Below, one piece after another: positions 1 through 6,773 of a DNA stretch of 13,983 bases (positions within the stretch are counted from its first letter, which is position 1; the number at the start of each line of letters is the position of its first letter). This DNA is from Pseudomonadota bacterium (GTDB lineage: Bacteria > Pseudomonadota > Gammaproteobacteria > Burkholderiales > Burkholderiaceae_C), in assembly GCA_023460715.1 (NCBI GenBank), contig JAEWPH010000180.1:1-13983 (forward strand). Direction: 5' to 3'. Made by a program: the position numbers and the translations under genes. Below the pieces are notes generated by a model, which was not told where the DNA came from, searched no databases, and worked only from the letters and a program-made list of their open reading frames with translations.

Positions 1-247
1 CGGCCGCAACGTGCACGAGCGCCGTGCCGTCGATCGCGGCCAGCGCCCGCGTCAGCGCGTCGGGCTGCAGGGCCACCGGCTCGATGTCCTCCAGCAACGC
101 GCCACCCACGGCCTGCAGCACATGCAGGCGGTCGCAGCAGGTCGGGCAGGCCTCCAGATGGCTCTCGACCACGATGGCGGCGCCCGCAGGCAGGCTGCCG
201 GCCGCGTGGGCCAGCAACAGGGCATCATCGGGATGGTGACGGATCAT
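1..247 (-). CDS. chrR: ChrR-type zinc-binding anti-sigma factor, C-terminal part beyond left edge
   Basis: This is the N-terminal 82 codons of an anti-sigma factor that would hold the adjacent ECF sigma factor inactive in the cytoplasm. The visible part is the zinc-binding anti-sigma (ZAS) domain. His5, His30, Cys34 and Cys37 (segment HLEACPTC) line up, with a one-residue shift, with the four zinc ligands I recall for Rhodobacter sphaeroides ChrR (H6, H31, C35, C38), and the AAGSLPAG stretch matches as well. The start ATG (247-245) overlaps the TGA of the sigma gene as ATGA, so the two are translationally coupled. In ChrR a C-terminal cupin domain is needed to sense singlet oxygen or organic peroxide. 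That part lies outside the window, so the signal cannot be read here. Identification as a ZAS anti-sigma factor is firm; the ChrR subtype is likely. Confidence 0.88.
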   Translation of the reverse strand, partial: MIRHHPDDALLLAHAAGSLPAGAAIVVESHLEACPTCCDRLHVLQAVGGALLEDIEPVALQPDALTRALAAIDGTALVHVAA

Positions 248-807
248 GGCTCTAGAGCGCCGAGCAGGCGGCGCAGATGGTTCACGGCCAAACGAACGCG
301 GGATTTGACGGTGCCCAGCGGTATGCCGAGCTCCTGTGCGATCTGGGCGTGGGGATGTTCTTCGAAAAACGACAGTCGCAGGATCTGCACCTGCTCGACC
401 GACAGCTGCTTCATCGCTTCCCGCACATGCTCTTCGCGCTGGCGGATGCTCAACTGCTCGTCGGGCTCGGGGGCGGTATCGGGCATCTGCCCGTCGTCGC
501 ACTCCTCACCATCGGCGATGAGCGCATGGCCCTTGCGGCGGAAGTGGTCCACCCGCAGGTTGCGGGCGATGGTGAAGATCCAGGTGGATGCGCCGGCATG
601 GCGGGGATCGTAGGTAGGCGCCTTGCGCCACACGCTCACCAGTGTTTCCTGCGCCAGGTCCTCGGCCTGCGCCTCGGCGCTGCCCAAACGCATCAGGTAG
701 GCCTTGACGCGCGGCGCGAAATACTTGAACAGCGCGGCGAAAGCCTGCCGGTCTTCATGCGCGGCCACCGCCGTGATCCAGGCGGCCAGGTCTTCTCCTG
801 TCGGCAT
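244..807 (-). CDS. rpoE: ECF sigma factor of the RpoE/ChrR (singlet-oxygen) type
   Basis: This is an alternative RNA polymerase sigma factor of the extracytoplasmic-function class, 187 aa from the chosen start. Region 2 spans about residues 23-93, with EDLAQETLVSVWRKA for core binding and STWIFTIARNLRVDHFRRK for melting and -10 recognition. Region 4 spans about 125-183, with the helix-turn-helix IAQELGIPLGTVKSRVRLA that reads the -35 box. The wording of region 2 (KYFAPRVKAYLMR near the N-terminus) is close to Rhodobacter RpoE. The gene is followed by a ChrR-like anti-sigma gene with an ATGA overlap, which supports the ECF11/RpoE-ChrR group. The start at 807 puts about 20 residues before region 2, as usual for the family, but its ribosome binding site is poor. 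An in-frame ATG at 903 would add 32 residues and sits where the predicted transcript begins. The frame stays open further upstream without family-like sequence. Confidence 0.9.
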   Translation of the reverse strand: MPTGEDLAAWITAVAAHEDRQAFAALFKYFAPRVKAYLMRLGSAEAQAEDLAQETLVSVWRKAPTYDPRHAGASTWIFTIARNLRVDHFRRKGHALIADGEECDDGQMPDTAPEPDEQLSIRQREEHVREAMKQLSVEQVQILRLSFFEEHPHAQIAQELGIPLGTVKSRVRLAVNHLRRLLGALEP

Positions 808-911
808 CAATCCGGTGTGGTGCGGTGTCACGATCGACAGATAGGGAGGCCATGGCGTGGCCGGCTCGCGAGCCCACGCCGATGGCTGATGGACAGTGTT
901 CATGCTGCTGG

Positions 912-937
912 TACGCAGCGCTCGGCCCATTAGATCA
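912..937 (-). promoter_or_regulatory. Predicted RpoE/ChrR-type ECF promoter for the sigma/anti-sigma operon
   Basis: On the minus strand TGATCT (937-932) is followed by exactly 18 nt and then TA (913-912). The Rhodobacter RpoE promoter pattern, from memory, is TGATCC, 18 nt, then a TA-starting -10 box. Five of six -35 bases and the spacing agree. It points at the sigma gene, so it implies autoregulation. Transcription would start near 902-906, right at the upstream ATG at 903. Confidence 0.6.
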
Positions 938-953
938 CAGCGCACCGCCGGAC

Positions 954-979
954 CGATCCAAAGCGCGGGACGGTGCGTA
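954..979 (+). promoter_or_regulatory. Predicted RpoE/ChrR-type ECF promoter for the FAD/DUF1365/Cfa operon
   Basis: On the plus strand CGATCC (954-959) is followed by exactly 18 nt and then TA (978-979, context TACACA). This differs from the RpoE/ChrR-type -35 box TGATCC only at the first base. Transcription would begin around 985-989, leaving a leader of about 55 nt before the ATG at 1044. The start of this box is only 16 nt from the -35 box of the oppositely directed sigma promoter, so the two are back to back. Confidence 0.55.
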
Positions 980-1043
980 CACAGCAGGCAGCGCAAGCGC
1001 GTGCCGCCACGCGAGCGAGCCCACAGACCAAGGAACCGACGCC

Positions 1044-2414
1044 ATGACCTTCGCCGCAACGACGGGGCGGCCCCCAGCTCACCTGCGACCTGTGATGGAC
1101 GTTGCCGTGATCGGCAGCGGCATTTCGGGTCTCTCCGCCGCCTGGCTGTTGTCTCACAGCCACCGGGTGACGCTCTTCGAGGCGGACAACCGCGCCGGCG
1201 GGCACAGCCACACCGTCGACGTGCCGAATGCTGGCGGCACCTTCCCGGTCGACACGGGCTTCATCGTCTATAACGAGTCGGCCTACCCCAACCTCACCGC
1301 GCTGTTCGCTCACCTGCAGGTGCCGACGGAGGCCACCGACATGTCGTTCGCGGTCAGCCTGGACCAGGGTGCGCTGGAGTACTCCGGCTCCGGCCTGGGT
1401 GGGCTCTTCGCCCAGCGCGCCAACGCCTTGCGCCCCCGGTTCTGGCGCATGCTGCGCGACCTGGTGCGCTTTTACCGCCAGGCGCCGGCCGAGGCAGAGC
1501 GCCTGGGCCTGATGCGGCTGGATGAGTACTTGTCGCAGCGCGGCTACAGCCGCGCCTTCCGGGAGGACCACCTCTATCCCATGGCCGCCGCCATCTGGTC
1601 CACCCCCGCGGCGCGGGTGGGCGAGTACCCGGTGGAGGCCTTCGTCCGCTTCTGCGAGAACCACCATCTGCTGGTGCTGGGCGACCGTCCGGCCTGGCGC
1701 ACCGTGCGCGGCGGCAGCCGTGTCTACGTCGAGCGCATGACGCAAGGGCTGGGCTCCCGCCTGCGGCTGGAGAACGCCGCCGTCGAAATCCGCCGCACGC
1801 CCGCCGGCGTCTTCGTCCGCTCTGCCGACGCACGGGAATCCGGCCGTTTCGACCAGGTGGTCGTGGCCACGCACGCCGACCAGGCGCTGCGCCTGCTGCC
1901 CGATGCATCCCCTGAAGAATCCCGCCTGCTGGGCGCCTTCGAATACAGCCGCAACCGCGCGGTGCTGCACAGCGACCCGCGCCTGATGCCGCGCCGCCGG
2001 TCGGTGTGGTCGAGCTGGAACTACCTGGCCGACCGCAGCCGCAGCGACGCGCTGTGCGTGACCTACTGGATGAACCAGTTGCAGCCTCTGCCCACGCAGC
2101 AGCCGGTGTTCCTGACGCTCAACCCGCTGCTCGAGCCCGCGCCGGACCAGCTCATCCGCAGCCAGGTTTACGAACACCCCCTGTTCAACACGGCGGCCCT
2201 GCGCGCCCAGCGCGAGCTCTGGAGCCTGCAAGGGCAGCGCCGGACCTGGTTCTGCGGCGCGTATTTCGGCTCTGGTTTCCACGAGGACGGCCTGCAAGCC
2301 GGGCTGGCCGTGGCCGAAGCCCTGGGCGGCGTGCGGCGTCCGTGGAACGTGAGCGACGAGTCCGGCCGCATCCATGTGCCGCCGGCCACGCTGCGCGAGG
2401 AGCGCGCGGCATGA
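1044..2414 (+). CDS. FAD-dependent amine-oxidase-like oxidoreductase of the Cfa/DUF1365 cluster
   Basis: This is a 456-aa flavoprotein of the NAD(P)-binding Rossmann/amine oxidase superfamily. The dinucleotide-binding fold is at residues 19-50: GSGISG for the FAD pyrophosphate, then FEADNRAGGHSHTVD, typical of protoporphyrinogen oxidase and phytoene desaturase relatives. The C-terminal FAD motif CGAYFGSGFHEDGLQAG is at about 404-420. The start at 1044 is chosen because AAGGA (1030-1034) lies 9 nt upstream and the Rossmann fold follows shortly; the frame is open further upstream but unlike the family. The stop overlaps the next ATG (ATGA). Homologues in this gene order accompany Cfa-like methyltransferases, and in alphaproteobacteria a flavin desaturase (UfaD) acts with a methyltransferase (UfaM) in furan fatty acid synthesis. 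Dehydrogenation of a methylated acyl chain is therefore a reasonable but unproven role. Confidence 0.88.
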   Translation: MTFAATTGRPPAHLRPVMDVAVIGSGISGLSAAWLLSHSHRVTLFEADNRAGGHSHTVDVPNAGGTFPVDTGFIVYNESAYPNLTALFAHLQVPTEATDMSFAVSLDQGALEYSGSGLGGLFAQRANALRPRFWRMLRDLVRFYRQAPAEAERLGLMRLDEYLSQRGYSRAFREDHLYPMAAAIWSTPAARVGEYPVEAFVRFCENHHLLVLGDRPAWRTVRGGSRVYVERMTQGLGSRLRLENAAVEIRRTPAGVFVRSADARESGRFDQVVVATHADQALRLLPDASPEESRLLGAFEYSRNRAVLHSDPRLMPRRRSVWSSWNYLADRSRSDALCVTYWMNQLQPLPTQQPVFLTLNPLLEPAPDQLIRSQVYEHPLFNTAALRAQRELWSLQGQRRTWFCGAYFGSGFHEDGLQAGLAVAEALGGVRRPWNVSDESGRIHVPPATLREERAA

Positions 2415-3205
2415 CACCAGCGTCCGCGCTGTACACCGGGCGCGTGATGCACCAGCGCCTGCGGCCGGCGAGGCACCGGCTGGAGTACCGCATCTTTTCC
2501 CTGTTGGTGGATCTGGACGAACTGCCGGCGCTCGACAGCCGGCTGCGCTGGTTCTCGTTGAACCGGCGCAATCTGTTCAGCCTGCACGAAGCGGACTATG
2601 GCGCGGGCGAGGCCGGCGGACTGCGCGCGCACATCGACCGCACACTGGCGCAGGCCGGACTCCCCACCGGCGGACCGGTGCAGCTGCTCACGATGCCGCG
2701 CATCCTCGGCTACGCCTTCAACCCGCTCAGCGTCTATTTCTGCCACCGGCCGGACGGCGGCCTGAAAGCCATCGTCTACGAAGTGAACAACACCTTCGGC
2801 GAGCGCCACAGCTACGTGATCCCCGCCGTCTCCGATGAAGCCTTCGCCCCGCGGCTGCGCCAGGGTTGCGGCAAGGACTTCCATGTCTCGCCGTTCATGG
2901 AACTGGCGATGCAGTACGCCTTCGACATCGCGCCCCCGCGACCGGAGCAGGACCATCTGCGCGTGGGCGTCACCGTGCACGATGCGCAGGGCCCGGTGCT
3001 GGCGGCCCGCTGGCTCGCCCGGCGCAGCGCCCTCACCGATGCGGCTCTGCTGCGTGCCTTCGGCACCCACCCGCTGCTCACCCTCAAGGTCGTGGCCGCC
3101 ATCCACTGGGAGGCGCTCCGGCTCTGGTTCAAGCGGGTTCCCCTGCACCGCAAGCCGCCACCGCCGCCCCATGCCATCAGCTTCATCGCCCGCAAAGACA
3201 CCTGA
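2411..3205 (+). CDS. DUF1365 domain-containing protein
   Basis: This is a 264-aa protein of the DUF1365 family, of no established biochemical function. Visible family signatures are RVMHQRLRPARHRLEYR at about 11-27, RILGYAFNPLSVYFCHR at about 97-113, YEVNNTFGERHSY at 123-135 and KDFHVSPFM at 155-163. The conserved His, Arg, Asn and Tyr residues in these blocks could form an active site or ligand pocket. No signal peptide or clear membrane span is seen. The ATG overlaps the stop of the FAD oxidoreductase (ATGA) and the Cfa-like gene starts 1 nt after its own stop, so all three are surely co-transcribed. The constant company of Cfa and FAD genes points to a step in fatty acyl or phospholipid modification. 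That role is inferred from context only. Confidence 0.9.
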   Translation: MTPASALYTGRVMHQRLRPARHRLEYRIFSLLVDLDELPALDSRLRWFSLNRRNLFSLHEADYGAGEAGGLRAHIDRTLAQAGLPTGGPVQLLTMPRILGYAFNPLSVYFCHRPDGGLKAIVYEVNNTFGERHSYVIPAVSDEAFAPRLRQGCGKDFHVSPFMELAMQYAFDIAPPRPEQDHLRVGVTVHDAQGPVLAARWLARRSALTDAALLRAFGTHPLLTLKVVAAIHWEALRLWFKRVPLHRKPPPPPHAISFIARKDT

Positions 3206-3206
3206 C

Positions 3207-4484
3207 ATGCGCATTTCCCCGCCGACTTCGACGTCCCTGCCCAGCGCTTCGCCAACGCATGCCGTACGGGCCGGCAGCCCGCTGCGCCCGCTGCACGGCC
3301 TGCTCCGCAGGCTGCTGCGCCATCTGCAGTGCGGCAGCCTGTCGATCAGCCTGCCCGGCGGCCAGCGGCTGGAGGGCCATGGCGCGGCCCCCGGCCCGGC
3401 CGCCGCCGTGGTCCTGCACTCCTGGCGCCCGGTATGGCAGATGCTGCTGCACGGGGACATCGGCCTGGCCCGCTCCTACCGCGACGGCGACTGGATGACG
3501 CCCGACCTGACGGCGCTGCTGGAACTGGGTCTGCACAACGAGCAGGCCTGGGGAGCCGCCCTGCAGGCGAGCGCGCCGGCACGCTGGTTCCACCAGCTGG
3601 CGCACCGCCTGCGCGCCAACACCCGCACGGGCAGCCGCCAGAACATCGCCTTCCATTACGACCTGGGCAATGCGTTCTACGGCAAGTGGCTGGACCGCAC
3701 CATGCTCTATTCCAGCGGCCTGTATGCCCACCCCGGCGCCACGCTGGAGGAAGCGCAGGCGCGCAAGCTGACACGCATCCTCGCGCTGCTGGACTGCCCG
3801 GAAGACGCCGAGGTGCTGGAGATCGGTTGCGGCTGGGGCGCCCTGGCAACCGAGTTGGGCCAGGCCGCGCCTGCAGGCCGGGTCACGGGCCTGACGCTCT
3901 CGACCGAACAACTGGCGCATGCGCGGGAAAGGGTTGCCGCCGCAGGGCTGCAGGACCGCGTGGACCTGCGCCTGCAGGACTATCGCGATGTCGAGGGGCA
4001 CTTCGACCGCATCGTGTCCATCGAAATGCTCGAAGCCGTTGGCGAGCGCTACTGGCCGGCCTACTTCGACACCCTGCGGGCACGGCTGAAGCCGGGCGGC
4101 ACGGCGGTCGTGCAGGTCATCACGATCGCCGAGGACCGCTTCGAGCAGTACCGCCGGCATCCGGACTTCATCCAGCGCTTCATCTTCCCGGGCGGCATGC
4201 TGCCGACGGTGCGCGCGCTGGGCAAAGAAGCTGCGCGCGCCGGACTCACGCTGGAGACCGCGGAGACTTTCGGGGCCAGCTATGCGCTCACGCTGGCCGC
4301 CTGGAGGGCACGCTTCCTCGCCGCATGGCCCACCATCGAACCGCTGGGGTTCGATGACGCCTTCCGGCGGCTCTGGACGTATTACCTCAGCTACTGCGAG
4401 GCGGGCTTTCGCACGGGGCGCGTGGACGTGGGCCTGTACGTGCTGCGCCACGCGCACGGCAACGCCGATCAGACGACGGCCTGA
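3207..4484 (+). CDS. Cyclopropane-fatty-acyl-phospholipid synthase-like SAM methyltransferase
   Basis: This is a 425-aa member of the CFA synthase (mycolic acid cyclopropane synthase) family, which adds a methylene or methyl group from S-adenosylmethionine to the double bond of unsaturated phospholipid acyl chains at the inner membrane surface. Residues about 40-140 form the N-terminal lipid-binding domain. The catalytic part begins at NIAFHYDLGNAFYGKWLD (146-163). SAM motif I is EIGCGWG (205-211), followed by GLTLSTEQ (228-235), SIEMLEAVG (271-279), IFPGGMLP (326-333) and YCEAGFRTG (396-404). The gene follows DUF1365 by 1 nt and has only a weak ribosome binding site, suggesting translational coupling. 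It could be a true cyclopropane synthase or a UfaM-like methyltransferase that makes methylated olefinic chains. The sequence alone does not decide, so no gene symbol is given. Confidence 0.92.
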   Translation: MRISPPTSTSLPSASPTHAVRAGSPLRPLHGLLRRLLRHLQCGSLSISLPGGQRLEGHGAAPGPAAAVVLHSWRPVWQMLLHGDIGLARSYRDGDWMTPDLTALLELGLHNEQAWGAALQASAPARWFHQLAHRLRANTRTGSRQNIAFHYDLGNAFYGKWLDRTMLYSSGLYAHPGATLEEAQARKLTRILALLDCPEDAEVLEIGCGWGALATELGQAAPAGRVTGLTLSTEQLAHARERVAAAGLQDRVDLRLQDYRDVEGHFDRIVSIEMLEAVGERYWPAYFDTLRARLKPGGTAVVQVITIAEDRFEQYRRHPDFIQRFIFPGGMLPTVRALGKEAARAGLTLETAETFGASYALTLAAWRARFLAAWPTIEPLGFDDAFRRLWTYYLSYCEAGFRTGRVDVGLYVLRHAHGNADQTTA

Positions 4485-4519
4485 CCGGAAGGGCAAAAGA
4501 ACCGGGGGAATGTGGCGTG

Positions 4520-4544
4520 AAAAACGCTTCGCCGAAAGGCGAAG
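4520..4544 (-). terminator. Rho-independent terminator of tRNA-Arg
   Basis: A perfect 7-bp stem, CTTCGCC/GGCGAAG with a 4-nt loop (4527-4544), begins directly after the encoded CCA end. On the minus strand it is followed within 2 nt by TTTTT (4524-4520). It also lies about 40 nt past the plus-strand lipid operon, but in that direction there is no T-run. Confidence 0.8.
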
Positions 4545-4620
4545 TGGTGCGGCTGGCGGGGATCGAACCCACGACCCTTGGCTTCGGAGGCCAATACTCT
4601 ATCCACTGAGCTACAGCCGC
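4545..4620 (-). tRNA. tRNA-Arg (anticodon CCG)
   Basis: The 76-nt minus-strand sequence folds as a complete cloverleaf. The acceptor stem pairs GCGGCTG with CAGCCGC, with discriminator A and an encoded CCA (4545-4547). The D arm contains TAGCTCAGTGGATAGAG. The anticodon stem TTGGC/GCCAA encloses the loop CTCCGAA, giving anticodon CCG and decoding the arginine codon CGG. The T arm has the usual GGTTCGATCC. It stands alone between two convergent protein genes, with its own terminator. No integrase or duplicated 3' end is seen, so there is no sign that it serves as an attachment site here. Confidence 0.96.
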
Positions 4621-4658
4621 TGGACATCTGCGGGCCGGGTGGCCGCAAACAGCAGCGG

Positions 4659-4664
4659 ATTATC
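4659..4664 (-). promoter_or_regulatory. Possible -10 box for tRNA-Arg
   Basis: GATAAT on the minus strand matches the sigma-70 -10 consensus at five of six positions. It lies 38 nt upstream of the mature tRNA 5' end, between it and the end of the repressor gene. No convincing -35 box is seen at the usual distance, so this is tentative. The tRNA might instead be read through from the repressor gene. Confidence 0.35.
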
Positions 4665-4669
4665 GCACG

Positions 4670-5293
4670 CTACTCCACCCGGAAACCCAAACCCTTGAGA
4701 TAGGTGTCCACGCTGACCTGGCTGACCGCCACCAGATTGAAGCTCGAATGGCTCAGCAACCACGCCTGCATCAGGCCTTCGAAGATGGCGCGCAATCCGA
4801 TGGCCGCCGTGGCCGGGTCCATGGGCAGGGCCACCTGGTACTGCTCTGCCGCCTCGCGGACGAAGCGTTCGATCTGCGACTGGAATCCCGCGCAGCCCTC
4901 GATGTGGCGATCCCGCACGTCTGCCAGATCGTTGACGTATTCGATCCGGTACATCGCGATCTCGAACACCCGGCGCGTCCGCTCGTCATGGGCGATGCTG
5001 CGCTGCACAAAATCGATCAGGCGGCGCAAGCGCTCCAGCGGCGGCAGGCCGGCGGCGAAATCGTCGTCTTCGGTCGCCTGCTCGAGCGGCAAGGTCACGC
5101 GATCCATCATGGCGTTGAACAGGTCGAGCTTGTCCTTGAAATGCCAATAGATCGCCCCGCGCGTGGCGCCGGCCGCCTGAGCGATGTCGTTGAGCGACGC
5201 TCGGGCAACGCCTTTTTCGTAGAACACCAATTCGGCCGCATCCAGCAAGCTGTTGCGCGTAGCATCGGCATCTTCTTTGGTACGACGGGCCAT
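4670..5293 (-). CDS. TetR/AcrR-family repressor of the adjacent RND efflux operon
   Basis: This is a 207-aa one-component repressor. The N-terminal TetR DNA-binding domain covers about residues 10-58, with helix-turn-helix SLNDIAQAAGATRGAIYWHF (33-52) followed by KDKLDLF, the standard recognition-helix signature. The C-terminal part (about 85-205) resembles the drug-binding domain of the AcrR/TtgR/MexZ group. It contains ARRVFE-like and GLMQAWLL segments expected in the dimer core. The gene is divergent from the adaptor gene of the RND pump, the classical arrangement for a local pump repressor that releases DNA on binding a pump substrate. The start is ATG at 5293, with AGGAG about 12 nt upstream, a slightly long spacing. 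Its promoter overlaps the putative operator, so autorepression is likely. The ligand cannot be named from sequence. Confidence 0.92.
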   Translation of the reverse strand: MARRTKEDADATRNSLLDAAELVFYEKGVARASLNDIAQAAGATRGAIYWHFKDKLDLFNAMMDRVTLPLEQATEDDDFAAGLPPLERLRRLIDFVQRSIAHDERTRRVFEIAMYRIEYVNDLADVRDRHIEGCAGFQSQIERFVREAAEQYQVALPMDPATAAIGLRAIFEGLMQAWLLSHSSFNLVAVSQVSVDTYLKGLGFRVE

Positions 5294-5342
5294 AGGGGCG
5301 GTTGTCTCCTGTAGGTGTTGGCCTGGTAACGATGTAATCGCA

Positions 5343-5370
5343 ATTATACATTCATGTTTGTATGTACAAT
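5343..5370. promoter_or_regulatory. Putative TetR-family operator overlapping two face-to-face promoters
   Basis: A 28-bp imperfect palindrome (10 of 14 pairs match) is centred at 5356/5357. Its inner part, TACATTCATG then TTTGTATGTA, resembles the operators I recall for E. coli AcrR and Pseudomonas TtgR. A perfect -10 box TATAAT faces the repressor gene (5348-5343, minus strand). TACAAT faces the pump operon (5365-5370, plus strand). Repressor bound here would cover both -10 boxes. Neither side has a good -35 box; TTGTAC at 15 nt spacing is the best on the minus strand. Confidence 0.65.
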
Positions 5371-5483
5371 GGCGCCCACTTTCGTTTGCCCTCTTCTTTG
5401 ATGCCGGTCAGCTGCATGCGTCCGGCATCGGGAATTTCTGTTTCTGCACCTTTCGCTTATTGCCTTTTCTCAAAGGGATTTCC

Positions 5484-6749
5484 ATGCAGCGCCTGAACGA
5501 CGACCACTCCGTCCGCTCCGTCTCCCAACCCCCTTCCTTGAGGCTTCTCGCACTGTCCATCGGTTGCGCAGCCGTGCTCGCCCTGTCGGCGTGCGGCAAG
5601 AAGGACGCTGATGCCCAGGGCGGCGCGCCCCAGCAGCCCCCGCCGGCCGAGGTGGGCGTGGTGACGGTCACCCCCGGTGACGTCGGGTTGGTTACCGAGT
5701 TGCCAGGCCGCCTCGAGGCGTCACGCGTGGCAGAGGTGCGGGCCCGGGCGGCAGGCATCCTGCAAAAGCGCCTGTTCACCGAAGGCAGTGATGTGAAGGC
5801 CGGCCAGGCGCTGTTCGCTATCGACAACGCGCCTTACCGCGCCACGCTGGAAAGCGCGCAGGCCTCCGTCGCCCAGGCCGAAGCGAACGTGGCCCAGACC
5901 CGTGCACTCGCCGAGCGCTACAAGCCGCTGGTGGCCGTGAACGCGGTGAGCAAGCAGGAATACGACAACGCGGTCGCTTCCCAAAAGACGGCCGAGGCCA
6001 ACCTGGCAGCCGCCAAGGCCTCGGTGACCACCGCGCGCATCAACCTGGGCTATGCCTCGGTGACCTCGCCCATCTCCGGCCGCATCGGCCGCGCCTTGGT
6101 GACCGAAGGCGCCCTGGTGGGCCAGGGCGAACCGACCCAACTCGCCGTGGTGCAGCAGATCGACCCGCTGTACGTGAACTTCACGCAGTCCGCGTCGGAC
6201 GCCCTCAAGCTGAAGGCAGCCCTGACCAGCGGCAAATACAAGCAGGCCGGCAACGGTGCCGCCGGCGTGAGCGTGGTGCTGGAAGACGGCAGCGTCTACG
6301 GCCGCACGGGCCGCCTGCTGTTCACCGATCTGACGGTGGACGCCACCAGCGGCCAGGTCACGCTGCGCGCTGAAATTCCCAACCCCGACCGCCAGCTGCT
6401 GCCCGGCCTGTACGTGCGCGTGCGCGTCGAGCAGGCCCAGGTGGGCAACGGCGTCCTGCTGCCCCAGCAGGCCGTGACCCGCTCGGCCAAGGGCGACACG
6501 GTCATGGTGGTGGGCGAAGACAACCACCTGACGCCCCGCCCGATCAAGCTGGGCCCGGCACAAGGCACGAACTGGGTGGTGCTGGAAGGCCTGAAGGCCG
6601 GCGAAAAGGTCATGGTGGACGGCTTCCAGAAGCTGCCCCGCGGCAAGCCCGGCGATCCGATCGTCGTCAAGCCCGTGCCCTGGCAACCCGCCGGTGCCAA
6701 GCCCGCTGCGGCGCCCGCCTCTGCCGCTTCGGCTCCGGCCAAGCAATAA
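5484..6749 (+). CDS. RND efflux periplasmic adaptor lipoprotein (AcrA/MexA type)
   Basis: This is a 421-aa membrane fusion protein that links the inner-membrane RND transporter to the outer-membrane channel. It has a lipoprotein signal: a hydrophobic stretch at about 19-36 ends in LSAC with Cys37 as the acylated residue. Next come a beta strand and lipoyl half-domain (GRLEASRVAEVRARAAGILQ at about 75-94, GSDVKAGQALFAID at 101-114), a helical hairpin (about 117-190), the second lipoyl half (TSPISGRIGRALVTEGALVG at 194-213), a beta barrel, and a membrane-proximal domain up to about 395. The tail is rich in Ala and Pro. The ATG at 5484 has AAAGGGA just upstream and is followed by a normal signal peptide. 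It is the first gene of the pump operon; the transporter starts 24 nt after its stop. Length and domain order are normal for the family. Confidence 0.95.
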   Translation: MQRLNDDHSVRSVSQPPSLRLLALSIGCAAVLALSACGKKDADAQGGAPQQPPPAEVGVVTVTPGDVGLVTELPGRLEASRVAEVRARAAGILQKRLFTEGSDVKAGQALFAIDNAPYRATLESAQASVAQAEANVAQTRALAERYKPLVAVNAVSKQEYDNAVASQKTAEANLAAAKASVTTARINLGYASVTSPISGRIGRALVTEGALVGQGEPTQLAVVQQIDPLYVNFTQSASDALKLKAALTSGKYKQAGNGAAGVSVVLEDGSVYGRTGRLLFTDLTVDATSGQVTLRAEIPNPDRQLLPGLYVRVRVEQAQVGNGVLLPQQAVTRSAKGDTVMVVGEDNHLTPRPIKLGPAQGTNWVVLEGLKAGEKVMVDGFQKLPRGKPGDPIVVKPVPWQPAGAKPAAAPASAASAPAKQ

Positions 6750-6773
6750 GTAAGACAACCAGGAGCGCGGCAC

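Noticed and set aside
277..933. A 218-codon plus-strand open frame opposite the sigma factor gene.
   Set aside because: It is a shadow of the sigma gene; both conserved sigma regions are encoded on the minus strand.
930..2417. A 495-codon minus-strand open frame opposite the FAD oxidoreductase gene.
   Set aside because: It is a shadow frame of a well-supported flavoprotein gene, with no motif of its own.
3183..4496. A 437-codon minus-strand open frame opposite the Cfa-like gene.
   Set aside because: It is antisense to a gene with intact SAM-binding motifs, and its composition (Gln, Arg, Ala, His) is typical of a shadow frame.
4545..4620. tRNA-Arg considered as an integration site of a mobile element.
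   Set aside because: There is no integrase, no repeated tRNA 3' end within the window, and the neighbouring genes look like chromosomal backbone.
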